From assembly GCA_900539695.1 (NCBI GenBank), contig UQDG01000006.1, positions 1 to 64,000 on the forward strand: 64,000 nucleotides of DNA, in the 5' to 3' direction. Positions 49,610 to 57,907 of this stretch are shown piece by piece (positions within the stretch are counted from its first letter, which is position 1; each line of letters starts with the position of its first letter). The notes under the pieces are model-generated. The model made no database searches and was not told the DNA's origin. It saw only the letters and a program-made list of their open reading frames with translations. The DNA comes from an uncultured Oscillospiraceae bacterium. GTDB lineage: Bacteria; Bacillota; Clostridia; Oscillospirales; Ruminococcaceae. The position numbers were made by a program, and so were the translations under genes.

Positions 49610-50608
49610 ATGACTAAAATTGCCGTATTCGGCGCAGGCACCTGGGGCATTGCACTGGCCCGTCTGCTGGCGGTCAACGGCCGCGATGTAACCGTTTGGA
49701 GCGCGATCCCCGCCGAGCTGAAATCCCTCAGCACCACCCGCCGCCACCCCAACCTGCCGGGTATGGAGCTGCCCTCCGCCATGCACTACACCGCCGATAT
49801 TGCCGAGGCCTGCACCGGGCGCGACATCCTGCTGTTTGCGGTACCGTCCCCGTTTGTGCGCTCCACCGCCAAAAAGGCAGCCGAGTACATCCCGGATGGC
49901 CAGCTGATCGTGGACGTGGCTAAGGGGGTCGAGGACAAAACCCTGATGACGATGAGCGAGATCATCGAGGATGAGCTTGCCAAGGCCAAGCGCACCGCCC
50001 GCGTGGTGGCCCTCTCCGGCCCCACCCACGCCGAGGAAGTGGCCCGCGATATGCCGACTTTAATTGTTGCCGCCAGCGAGGATGAAGCCGCCGCCAAGGC
50101 CGTGCAGAAAGCCTTCACCGCGCCCAGCTTCCGCGTCTACACCAACACCGACCGCCGCGGCACCGAGCTGGGCGGCGCAGTCAAAAACGTCATTGCGCTG
50201 GCCGTCGGCATCGCACTGGGCCTGGGCTACGGCGATAACGCCAAGGCCGCCCTTATCACCCGCGGCAATGCCGAGCTGACCCGGCTGGGTCTGGCCATGG
50301 GCTGCAAGCCCGAAACCTTCGCGGGCCTGTCCGGCATGGGCGATTTGATCGTGACCTGCACCAGTATGCACAGCCGCAACCTGCACGCCGGTATGCTGCT
50401 GGGCCGCGGCAAAACAGCCGAGGAGGCCAAGTCCGAGGTGGGCCAGGTGGTCGAGGGCATCAACGCCCTGCCCGCCGTCTGCCGCCTTGCCAAGAAGTAC
50501 AAGACGGAAATGCCCATCGTGCAAAGCGTGGACGCTATCCTGCGTGGTAAGCTCGAAGCCCGCAATGCCCTTGCGGCTCTAATGGAGAGAGACCTGAAAC
50601 ATGAATAA
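49610..50608 (+). CDS. gpsA: Glycerol-3-phosphate dehydrogenase [NAD(P)+]
   Basis: 332 aa. The Rossmann motif is VFGAGTWGIALARLL, the active-site Lys lies in GAVKNVIALAVG and the substrate loop is LSGMGDLIVTC. It reduces dihydroxyacetone phosphate to sn-glycerol-3-phosphate for phospholipid synthesis. TAAGGAG precedes ATG 49610. It overlaps the HAD gene downstream by 8 nt. Confidence 0.93.
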   Translation: MTKIAVFGAGTWGIALARLLAVNGRDVTVWSAIPAELKSLSTTRRHPNLPGMELPSAMHYTADIAEACTGRDILLFAVPSPFVRSTAKKAAEYIPDGQLIVDVAKGVEDKTLMTMSEIIEDELAKAKRTARVVALSGPTHAEEVARDMPTLIVAASEDEAAAKAVQKAFTAPSFRVYTNTDRRGTELGGAVKNVIALAVGIALGLGYGDNAKAALITRGNAELTRLGLAMGCKPETFAGLSGMGDLIVTCTSMHSRNLHAGMLLGRGKTAEEAKSEVGQVVEGINALPAVCRLAKKYKTEMPIVQSVDAILRGKLEARNALAALMERDLKHE

Positions 50609-51383
50609 ACACATCCGAGCTGCCTTTTTTGACATCGACGGCACGCTGCTGTTCGGCAGCCACGAAATGCCGGATTCCACCGTGCAGGCGCTGCACGCCT
50701 TGCAGGCCAACGGCGTGAAAATTTTCATCGCCACGGGCCGTCCGCCGGTGCACCTGCCGCATCTGCCCGCTTTGCAAAAGGTGAACTGGGACGGCTATGT
50801 CACCATGAACGGCCAGTACTGCTTTATGGCGGATGGCGAGGTCATCTACAGCAAGTACATCGACCCCGCCGCCCTGCGCACGCTGCTGCCCTATATTGAA
50901 AAAGAAAAGCTGTCCATCGGCTTTGTGGAGAAGGACAACTGCTATTTCAATCTCATCGATGAGCGCAGTGCCAACTTTGCCAAGGAGCTGGGGCAGGGGA
51001 CCGCTGACATTGCTGCCCGCATTGCACAAAACCCCATCTACCAGCTCAGCGCCTTTCTGCCCGATAACTACGAGGAAGAGTTCCTCCGCCGCTGCCCCGG
51101 CTGCCTGGCCGTGCGGTGGAGCCCCGATTTTGCCGATATCCTGCCCGAGGGCGGCGGCAAGCCCAACGGCCTGGCCGCGATGCTGAAGCATTTTGGCTGG
51201 ACCCGGGACGAAGCCATCGCCTTTGGTGACGGCGGAAACGACGTCGCCATGCTGGAATATGCTGGTATCGGCGTGGCCATGGGCAATGCCTGTGACGACG
51301 CCAAAGCCGCCGCCGACTATGTGACGACGGATATTGATAAGGAGGGCATCGCCAAGGCCCTGCGCCATTTCGGCCTTGTGTAA
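50601..51383 (+). CDS. Cof-type HAD-superfamily hydrolase
   Basis: 260 aa. Motif I is FFDIDGTLLF, the cap domain follows motif II (IFIATGRPP) and motif IV is FGDGGNDVAML. Overlaps gpsA, so coexpressed; a phosphatase for a small phosphorylated metabolite is likely. It resembles the HAD protein at 30993 in layout but is a distinct sequence. Confidence 0.85.
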   Translation: MNKHIRAAFFDIDGTLLFGSHEMPDSTVQALHALQANGVKIFIATGRPPVHLPHLPALQKVNWDGYVTMNGQYCFMADGEVIYSKYIDPAALRTLLPYIEKEKLSIGFVEKDNCYFNLIDERSANFAKELGQGTADIAARIAQNPIYQLSAFLPDNYEEEFLRRCPGCLAVRWSPDFADILPEGGGKPNGLAAMLKHFGWTRDEAIAFGDGGNDVAMLEYAGIGVAMGNACDDAKAAADYVTTDIDKEGIAKALRHFGLV

Positions 51384-51407
51384 ACCACAAACTGCATAGC
51401 CTGTTTT

Positions 51408-51434
51408 CCCCCTGCGTATACTGGACGCGGGGGG
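51408..51434 (+). promoter_or_regulatory. Hairpin overlapping the ftsW-type gene's ribosome binding site
   Basis: CCCCCTGCGT (51408-51417) pairs with ACGCGGGGGG (51425-51434); the 3' arm contains the GGGGGG Shine-Dalgarno, 7 nt before ATG 51442. ATTTTG follows, so it may double as a weak terminator of the gpsA operon. A TATACT box lies across the 5' arm and loop (51417-51422). Confidence 0.5.
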
Positions 51435-51441
51435 ATTTTGT

Positions 51442-52590
51442 ATGACCGCTTCTTTCTTTGACCCTGCCGCCCTGCGCACCCGCCTGCGGGAACAGCCCAG
51501 CCTGGATGTACCGTTCCTCGTCGTTTTGCTGGCACTGCTGAGCTATGGGCTTATTATGCTCTTCTCGGCCGGGTACGCAGTGGCGCTCTATCGCCGCGGC
51601 GACGCCTACACCTACATCCGCCCACAGCTATTGTTTGCGGCGCTGGGCGCAGCGGCCATGTACGCCGCCAGCCTGGTGGATTACCATGTGTGGCACAAAC
51701 TGGCCTGGCCTGTTATGGGGCTGTCGCTGATTTTGCTCGTCGTTGTGCTGTTTATGCCGGAGTACAACGGCTGCAAACGGTGGATCGTACTGCCGGGCTT
51801 AGGCACCCTGCAGCCCAGTGAGATCGCCAAATTTGCCGTGGTGCTGGCGTTTTCCCACATTATCTCGCTGAATCACGACCGCATGCACAGCTTTGCCGGG
51901 GGCGTGCTGCCCTTCGGGTTGATTTTAAGCGTGGTGACGGTGCTGATGCTGCTGGAGCCGCACCTTTCGGGTACGCTGCTGATCTTATCCATCGGCGCAG
52001 TGCTGATGTTTGTGGGCGGCACCGGGCTGCAGTGGTTTGGGCTGGCGGGCGGCCTGGGGGCAGGGGCCATCGCGGCGGCGGTGCTTGCCCTGCCGGAACT
52101 GGTGCCCTATGCCACCGACCGCCTGGCCTCCTGGCGCGACCCCTTTGCCGACCCGCTGGGGGAAGGGCACCAGACCATCCAAAGCCTCTACGCCATTGCC
52201 TCCGGCGGGCTGGCCGGGCTGGGGCTGGGCAACAGCCGCCAAAAGTACCTCTATGTGCCCGAGCCGCAGAATGATTTTATCTTCTCGATTCTATGCGAGG
52301 AGCTGGGCTTCATCGGCGCGGCGCTGGCCGTGGCGCTCTTTCTGGCGCTGCTGCTGCGGGGCATGTCCATCGCCATCCGTGCGCGGGATAAATTCGGGGC
52401 ACTCCTGGCCGTGGGGTTCGTGGTGCAGGTGGTCTTGCAGGCCATCTTAAACATCGCCGTCGTCACCAATACCATCCCCAACACCGGCATCAGCCTGCCG
52501 TTTTTTTCCTCCGGCGGCACCAGCCTGATGATGCTGCTGGGGGAAATGGGCATTGTACTGTCGGTTTCCCGCCAGACCGACGCCGTATAG
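51442..52590 (+). CDS. FtsW/RodA/SpoVE-family SEDS peptidoglycan polymerase
   Basis: 382 aa, about 10 membrane helices. SEDS hallmarks: RWIVLPGLGTLQPSEIAKFA, the large extracytoplasmic loop WRDPFADPLGEGHQTIQSLY with the catalytic Asp, then GLGNSRQKYLYVPEPQNDFI and the end FFSSGGTSLMMLLGEMGIV. LEPHLSGT replaces the usual LEPDLGT. It polymerises lipid II in elongation, division or sporulation; no partner PBP gene is nearby, so FtsW, RodA and SpoVE cannot be separated here. Confidence 0.88.
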   Translation: MTASFFDPAALRTRLREQPSLDVPFLVVLLALLSYGLIMLFSAGYAVALYRRGDAYTYIRPQLLFAALGAAAMYAASLVDYHVWHKLAWPVMGLSLILLVVVLFMPEYNGCKRWIVLPGLGTLQPSEIAKFAVVLAFSHIISLNHDRMHSFAGGVLPFGLILSVVTVLMLLEPHLSGTLLILSIGAVLMFVGGTGLQWFGLAGGLGAGAIAAAVLALPELVPYATDRLASWRDPFADPLGEGHQTIQSLYAIASGGLAGLGLGNSRQKYLYVPEPQNDFIFSILCEELGFIGAALAVALFLALLLRGMSIAIRARDKFGALLAVGFVVQVVLQAILNIAVVTNTIPNTGISLPFFSSGGTSLMMLLGEMGIVLSVSRQTDAV

Positions 52591-52626
52591 CACGGCAAAA
52601 TTCAAATGGATTTCACATTCATCCGG

Positions 52627-52655
52627 TTGAAAGCTGTCGCTATTTAGCATATAAT
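52627..52655 (+). promoter_or_regulatory. Promoter of the membrane protein-LCP operon
   Basis: TTGAAA (52627-52632), 17-nt spacer, perfect TATAAT (52650-52655), 31 nt before the GTG start at 52687. Confidence 0.75.
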
Positions 52656-52686
52656 AGGGGGGTACTTTTTAATGGGGAGGTGTGCC

Positions 52687-54006
52687 GTGAGCACGCAAAA
52701 ACAAAAACGTCCCTTTGCCCTGCGGGCACTGGCCGCCTTTGCCGGTACGCTGGCCATACTGTTTGTGCTGCTGCTGGCTGCCTACGCCCTGCCGGGGGAA
52801 CGGGTGCGGCAGCATGTCTACGACTCCGCCCGGACGATCCAAAACGAGGGGCTGTACCCGGAATATCTGGGCTTCAAGCTCTTTCAGATGGACAACTACA
52901 CCGACACACTGATGCTGTTTGAGGCCGCCAGCGCCGACGAGCTGCCGCCCCTGCAGGCCATGATGACCAACACTGCCTACAATGTGGATAACTTTGAGAC
53001 CCTGGCCGACGACCTGGCCTGGTACATAGAAAAGGATTGGTCCACCGGCGCCCAGCGTACCGATGCCCCCGCGCTGGAGCCGTTCTCCTACGCGCGGTAC
53101 TGGCACGGGTATCTCATCTGGCTGCGGCCTTTGCTGCTGCTTATGCCCTACACGGGTGTTCGTATTGTACAGTATATCGTGCTGTTTGCGCTGCTGGCCG
53201 TGGTGCTGGTGCAGCTGCGCCGCCGCTGCGGGCTGCGGGCCGCCGTGTGGTTTGCCGTCAGCCAGTTGGCGGTGAGTGTATGGTTCGTGCCCCATCAGGT
53301 GCAGTATTTCACCTGCTTTATGATTGCCTACGCGGGCTGCGCCTGGGTGCTGGCCAAGCCCCGCCGCAGCGATGTGCTGTGCTTAGGGCTGCTGGTGCTG
53401 GGCACGGCGACAGCTTTCTGCGACCTGCTGGTCACGCCCATCATCACCTTAGGTCTGCCGCTGACCTGCTGGCTGCTGGAACCCCAGCAGCGCCTGCGGG
53501 GCGGCGTGCCGCAGTGCGCCTTGGCCGTGGGCGGCAGCCTGTGCTGGGGCACCGGCTACGCTTTATGCTGGGCCGGCAAATGGGCGCTGGCCGGGGCCGT
53601 CACCAACAATAACGTACTGGCCGATGCCCTGCACCAGGCCGAGGTGCGCACCACCGCCGATACCTGGCACGGCATGGAATTGACATGGCGTAATATTTTC
53701 ATATTTTTATACGATACGTTAAACGGCCATTATCTCTTCTGGCCCGCTCTCGCGGTGCTGGCGGTGCTGATTGCCCTGTTCATCCTCTCCATCCGCAGCA
53801 AAACTGCGCTGGTGCGTGCCTTACCGTTGGCGCTTACCACCTGCATGACCCCCGCATGGTTTGTGCTGCTGCGCACCCACAGCATCCAGCACGGCTGGTT
53901 TACCTGGCGTGCTTTGGGGCTTACCGTCTTTGCCGGGCTGGCATTTCTCTACTACGCATGTGATCTTCGCGCTGCGCGGCGGCGCTTACAAAAGGGAAGT
54001 ATATGA
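52687..54006 (+). CDS. Polytopic membrane protein of unknown function
   Basis: 439 aa, 9-10 membrane helices. An N-terminal helix (about 12-35) is followed by about 110 extracytoplasmic residues (GERVRQHVYDSARTIQNEGL through IEKDWSTGAQ), then helices to the end. The layout resembles glycosyltransferase-C-type or O-antigen-ligase-like membrane enzymes, but no family motif was recognised. GTG 52687 follows GGGGAGG at 7 nt. Its stop overlaps the LCP start (ATGA), suggesting a shared role in attaching glycopolymers to the wall. Confidence 0.7.
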   Translation: MSTQKQKRPFALRALAAFAGTLAILFVLLLAAYALPGERVRQHVYDSARTIQNEGLYPEYLGFKLFQMDNYTDTLMLFEAASADELPPLQAMMTNTAYNVDNFETLADDLAWYIEKDWSTGAQRTDAPALEPFSYARYWHGYLIWLRPLLLLMPYTGVRIVQYIVLFALLAVVLVQLRRRCGLRAAVWFAVSQLAVSVWFVPHQVQYFTCFMIAYAGCAWVLAKPRRSDVLCLGLLVLGTATAFCDLLVTPIITLGLPLTCWLLEPQQRLRGGVPQCALAVGGSLCWGTGYALCWAGKWALAGAVTNNNVLADALHQAEVRTTADTWHGMELTWRNIFIFLYDTLNGHYLFWPALAVLAVLIALFILSIRSKTALVRALPLALTTCMTPAWFVLLRTHSIQHGWFTWRALGLTVFAGLAFLYYACDLRAARRRLQKGSI

Positions 54007-56306
54007 ACGTGACTGAAAATAAGAATGAAGCAACCGAAACCACCGCGACCGCCACGGCCGCCAAAAAGAAGCTGCCCCTCTGGGGCAAGATCCTGCTGGT
54101 CGTTGTCATCGTGCTGGCGGCGCTGGCCGGGCTGGCAACGCTGTACGTCAACGGCAAGCTGGACCTGCTGCACTACAACGACGGCAGCGTTGACTCGATG
54201 GGCACCATTGATGCGGACGAGGATCAGGACCTGGACGGGTCCGGTCTGGTACATAGCGACGACGAGATGACCATGCCCGAGGGCAGCCCCTTTGCCGACG
54301 ACGATGTGCTGAACATCCTGCTCATCGGCACCGACGAGCGCACCGAGGCCGTCAACGATGCCGACGCCTTCACCCACCTGAACCAGCTGGACGGCACCAA
54401 GGACACCACCGAGTTCAGTGAGGACGCCCGCGCCGACAGCCTGATTCTGGTCTCGCTGGACATCAAGGACCACGCCATTCGCCTGGTCTCCATCGAGCGC
54501 GGCCTCGGCGTGCCCATCCTGCTGGACGGCTACGAGGGCGAGTATGACTGGATCACCCACACCTTCCGCTACGGCGGTGCCAAGCTGACCATGGACACCG
54601 TGGAGGATTGCTTCAACGTGCAGGTGGACCACTATGTCCGCATCAACTTCAACTCCTTCGTGCAGATCGTGAACGCCGTGGGCGGCGTGGACATCGACAT
54701 CACTGAGATGGAAGCCAAGGCCCTGAACTGGGAAGTGCCCTCCAACTCGATGCTCATCGTCAACCACGTGGACCCGGGCCTCAACCACTTCGACGGCTAC
54801 ACCGCCCTGCAGTACGCCCGCCTGCGCAAGATCGACAACGACTGGCACCGTATCGAGCGCCAGCGCACCGTTATCCAGGCCGTTCTGGATCAGATCCAGA
54901 ACGCCAGCGTCACCGAGCTGGATAACCTGCTGAACACCATGCTGCCCCTGGTACAGACCAACTTTACCAAAACCGAGATCGCCGCGCTGCTGGTGCAGCT
55001 GCCGGGCTTTTTGGGCTGCGATGTAAAGCAGCTTTCCATGCCCCTGCAGGGCACCTACGGCGTACGCACCGGTATGGACAACCGCCTGATGTACGACCCG
55101 GACTGGTACGTAAATACCACCGCCCTGCAAGACTTTTTGTACAATGATAAGAGCGCCGAGGAGGTCATTGCCGCCACGCCGGAGACCGCCGCACGGGAGG
55201 CCGAGGGCCTGGCCGACACCGCCACACGCGAGACCGCTGTGAAGGCGTCCGACCCCACGGCAGACTATCTCAAATCCAACCTGCACACCGTCGATCTGAG
55301 CTACCCGCTGGACAGCTCCGACTTTGGCAACGCCGATTACCGGCTGTTCCTGGCCGGGCTGGAGGATACCCGTGCGGCCGAGGTGCAGCAAAACCTCATC
55401 ACCTCTTTGCAATCCCAGGGCGTCAGCGTGGTGGCCGTCCCCTACGGCCCCGCCGCCGGTGCGCTGCTGGATAACTACTTACAGACCGGCGCGGCCGCCA
55501 GCCTGGACCGCTACCTGGCCGTACTGCCCAAGGCTGACCGCGATGATGCCAAAGCCATGTGGCAGGCCGTCTACGCCAGCTATCCCGGCCGCCTGCACGC
55601 CGTAGGCATGGGCACTGATAAAAGCGATGCCGTCATTGGCCAGGCGCTTGAAACGCTGGCCAGCCAGATTTGGAACACGCCGGAGCCGGAAATTGCCGAG
55701 GCCATCAGCGCCATTAAGACCGGCACTGCCCGCGAGTCCGCCTACTGGTTCAAGACCGCCATGCAGAAGTATCCCCGCCAGATGCAGCGCTATTTCGGTG
55801 ACCAATACATACTGGTCTACCGCCTGTATCAGGGCATGATGGGCAGCATCAACGCCGACGAGGGCGCGGGTCTGCTGGCCTACGACCTGCAGCAGGCGTT
55901 GAAAGCTTACCCGGACGCCAAGATCCTGGCCTTTACCGGCGTGGATGACCTGCTGCCCGTGGACGGCACCCTGGCCGCCCGCATGCAGGAAGTGCTTGCC
56001 AAATCCGACGAGCAGCTTTGCCCCATCGTGTCCCTGTGCGGCGAGTGGGAGTATGACGGCACGTTTGCCCCCAGCGATGCTGCTTTGTGGGACGCCGACA
56101 GCTTTGCCGATTGGCTGGGCAAATCCGCCGTGCCGGGCAAAGACCTGCTGCTGGCCCTGGACGGCGAGGACAGCCCCTTTGCCGCCAGCGCCGCCTTTAT
56201 GGAAAATACCGACACCCCGGCAGGGGAGTGGGCCGCCAAGCTGCTGATCCTGCACGATAAGGTGGACGATACAACGACAAATGAAGAAGAAGATACAGAT
56301 TCTTAA
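54003..56306 (+). CDS. LytR-CpsA-Psr (LCP) protein with a large C-terminal hydrolase-like extension
   Basis: 767 aa. One membrane helix (27-49), then the LCP domain (about 100-300): NILLIGTDER, ARADSLILVSLD, SIERGLGVPI (the usual R-D-T is R-G-L) and the arginine-rich YARLRKIDNDWHRIERQR. LCP enzymes transfer lipid-linked glycopolymers to peptidoglycan. Residues about 430-740 form a second domain (DSSDFGNADYRLFLAGLEDT, VVAVPYGPAAGALLDNYLQ, then PVDGTLAARMQEVLA) that resembles erythromycin-esterase or ChaN-like folds with the catalytic His-Glu positions altered. Typical LCP proteins are 300-500 aa. Cotranscribed with the membrane protein upstream. Confidence 0.82.
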   Translation: MNVTENKNEATETTATATAAKKKLPLWGKILLVVVIVLAALAGLATLYVNGKLDLLHYNDGSVDSMGTIDADEDQDLDGSGLVHSDDEMTMPEGSPFADDDVLNILLIGTDERTEAVNDADAFTHLNQLDGTKDTTEFSEDARADSLILVSLDIKDHAIRLVSIERGLGVPILLDGYEGEYDWITHTFRYGGAKLTMDTVEDCFNVQVDHYVRINFNSFVQIVNAVGGVDIDITEMEAKALNWEVPSNSMLIVNHVDPGLNHFDGYTALQYARLRKIDNDWHRIERQRTVIQAVLDQIQNASVTELDNLLNTMLPLVQTNFTKTEIAALLVQLPGFLGCDVKQLSMPLQGTYGVRTGMDNRLMYDPDWYVNTTALQDFLYNDKSAEEVIAATPETAAREAEGLADTATRETAVKASDPTADYLKSNLHTVDLSYPLDSSDFGNADYRLFLAGLEDTRAAEVQQNLITSLQSQGVSVVAVPYGPAAGALLDNYLQTGAAASLDRYLAVLPKADRDDAKAMWQAVYASYPGRLHAVGMGTDKSDAVIGQALETLASQIWNTPEPEIAEAISAIKTGTARESAYWFKTAMQKYPRQMQRYFGDQYILVYRLYQGMMGSINADEGAGLLAYDLQQALKAYPDAKILAFTGVDDLLPVDGTLAARMQEVLAKSDEQLCPIVSLCGEWEYDGTFAPSDAALWDADSFADWLGKSAVPGKDLLLALDGEDSPFAASAAFMENTDTPAGEWAAKLLILHDKVDDTTTNEEEDTDS

Positions 56307-56327
56307 AAAGTTTTTTGCAAAAAGCCG

Positions 56328-56356
56328 TTGACAAAACGGGAACAGTGTGGTATAAA
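56328..56356 (+). promoter_or_regulatory. Promoter of the T-box-controlled ABC importer operon
   Basis: A perfect TTGACA (56328-56333), 17-nt spacer and TATAAA (56351-56356), just upstream of the T-box leader and 22 nt after the LCP stop. Confidence 0.85.
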
Positions 56357-56365
56357 TGCTTTAAA

Positions 56366-56645
56366 CCAATGAAGCGAAAGTAAAGCTGACAGCGCAGCCA
56401 CAGAGAGCCCCTGTTGCTGGGAATGGGGCGCAAAGCGGGACAGCATAATGGTTCGCGGAGGGCACGGGGAAAAAGGCCAAGGCCTTGAGTATCCGCTGAC
56501 GGGCAGCTCCCGTTACAGGGCAGGGGAATGTTTGTTCCCTACAGAGTGGCCGCAGTTTATAGTTGCGGCAAGCAAGGTGGCACCACAGATAAATTGTTAT
56601 CTGCCCTTGCACAGGAGGATTTCTGTGCAAGGGCAGTTTTTTATT
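56366..56645 (+). promoter_or_regulatory. T-box riboswitch leader, probable tryptophan specifier
   Basis: Elements in order: an AGTA motif on the 5' side of stem I (about 56379-56384), the AGAGAG bulge (56403), the distal loop GTTGCTGGGAATGGGG, and the candidate specifier UGG (56449-56451, within ATAATGGTTCGC). A further hairpin GGGGAATG/TTGTTCCCT (56523-56539) precedes the T-box sequence AAGGTGGCACCACAG (56574-56588), which can base-pair to form the antiterminator or free the terminator at 56601-56640. Uncharged tRNA-Trp would then allow transcription of the importer. Specifier assigned by eye. Confidence 0.85.
56601..56640 (+). terminator. T-box leader terminator
   Basis: CTGCCCTTGCACAG and CTGTGCAAGGGCAG form a perfect 14-bp stem with an 8-nt loop, followed by TTTTTTA. 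It is mutually exclusive with the antiterminator formed by the T-box sequence just upstream. Confidence 0.9.
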
Positions 56646-56668
56646 CCTTACACAGCACAAGAGGGGAA

Positions 56669-56761
56669 ATGAACGATGAAACACATTCCTTTGAAAGAGC
56701 GATGGCAATCTGTTTTGTAAATCTTGCCAAACAACAAACCAATTTACAAAACAAGGAGTAA
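56669..56761 (+). CDS. Candidate 30-residue leader ORF
   Basis: ATG 56669 follows AGAGGGG and opens a frame (MNDETHSFERAMAICFVNLA then KQQTNLQNKE) whose TAA lies inside the RBS AAGGAG of the binding-protein gene, 5 nt before its ATG. It contains no Trp. It could couple translation into the transporter or be fortuitous; the length of leader between terminator and binding protein (about 120 nt) otherwise has no explanation. Confidence 0.35.
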   Translation: MNDETHSFERAMAICFVNLAKQQTNLQNKE

Positions 56762-56766
56762 TTACC

Positions 56767-57810
56767 ATGAAAAAGTTCGTTGCTGTTATGACCGCCGCCG
56801 CTATGCTCACTTCTCTGTCCGCCTGCGGTGCCTCCGCTTCTACCGCTTCTTCTGCTGCCGAAAGCACTGCTTCCTCCGCCGCGGCAGATTCCACCACGGG
56901 ATCCGCCGCCGACGCCACCACCTACAAGGTCGCCATCGTCCAGCAGCTGGACCACGCCAGCCTGGATGAGATCCGCACCGCCATCGAGGCCGAGCTGGAC
57001 GCCAAGGCCGCCGAGAAGGGTATCACCATTGAGTACAAGGATTTCAACGGCCAGAACGACGCCACCACGCTGAACCAGATCGGCACCCAGGTCGTCTCCG
57101 ATGGCTACGATGCCGTCATTCCCATCGCCACACTGGCCGCCCAGTGCATGGCCACCGCCTGCGAGTCCACCAAGACCCCGGTCATCTACGCCGCCATCTC
57201 GGACCCCGCCGCCGCTGACCTGACCGACATCGACTATGTCACTGGCACCTCCGACGCGCTGAACACCCAGTCCATCATGGACATGATCTTCGCCGTCCAG
57301 CCCGAGGCCAAGACCATCGGCCTGCTCTACTCCAACTCCGAGGCCAACTCCACCACCCCCATTGCCGAGGCCAAGGCTTACCTGGATGCCAAGGGCATCG
57401 CTTACGTAGAAAAGACCGGCAACACCAACGATGAGATCATGACCGCCGCCAACGCCCTGGTGGGCCAGGTCGACGCCGTCTTTACCCCCACGGATAACGT
57501 AGTCATGGCCGCCGCCGCTGCCGTCTCTGAGACGCTGACCAATGCGGGCATCCCGTTCTACACCGGTGCCGACAGCTTCGTCACCGCCGGCGCTTTCGCC
57601 ACCTGCGGCGTCAACTATACCGAACTGGGCACCTACACCGCCGATATGGCGCTGGACATCCTGGAGACCGGCACCGTGCCTGAGTACCACGTCATGGACG
57701 GCGGCATCATCACCGTCAACACCGAGACCGCCGCAGCCCTGGACCTGGACTACAGCGCTTTCAATGATCTGGCCGGCACCGTGGTCGAAGTTGAGACCAC
57801 CGCCGAATAA
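56767..57810 (+). CDS. trpX: ABC transporter substrate-binding lipoprotein, TrpX-like (PF04392 family)
   Basis: 347 aa. The lipoprotein signal ends at SLSAC (Cys20). A low-complexity Ser/Ala/Thr linker (21-52) leads to the binding fold (YKVAIVQQLDHASLDEIRTA, YKDFNGQNDATTLNQIGTQ, PVIYAAISDPAAADL). The family includes tryptophan and tyrosine transporters of Firmicutes under T-box control. TAAGGAG precedes ATG 56767 and a T-box with Trp specifier governs it, supporting tryptophan as ligand. The symbol is by analogy only. Confidence 0.82.
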   Translation: MKKFVAVMTAAAMLTSLSACGASASTASSAAESTASSAAADSTTGSAADATTYKVAIVQQLDHASLDEIRTAIEAELDAKAAEKGITIEYKDFNGQNDATTLNQIGTQVVSDGYDAVIPIATLAAQCMATACESTKTPVIYAAISDPAAADLTDIDYVTGTSDALNTQSIMDMIFAVQPEAKTIGLLYSNSEANSTTPIAEAKAYLDAKGIAYVEKTGNTNDEIMTAANALVGQVDAVFTPTDNVVMAAAAAVSETLTNAGIPFYTGADSFVTAGAFATCGVNYTELGTYTADMALDILETGTVPEYHVMDGGIITVNTETAAALDLDYSAFNDLAGTVVEVETTAE

Positions 57811-57823
57811 ATCTTAACTCCCC

Positions 57824-57870
57824 AAAGGGAGGTGCAGGCAAGGCCCACGCCGAGCTGCCCTCCCTTTTTA
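57824..57870 (+). terminator. Intra-operon terminator after the binding-protein gene
   Basis: AAAGGGAGG (57824-57832) pairs with CCTCCCTTT (57859-57867), with inner GCAG/CTGC pairing, and a T-run follows. Partial read-through would keep permease and ATPase levels below that of the binding protein. Confidence 0.75.
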
Positions 57871-57907
57871 TACAGTACCCCATCAAATCAGGAAGGACGT
57901 TTTGCCC

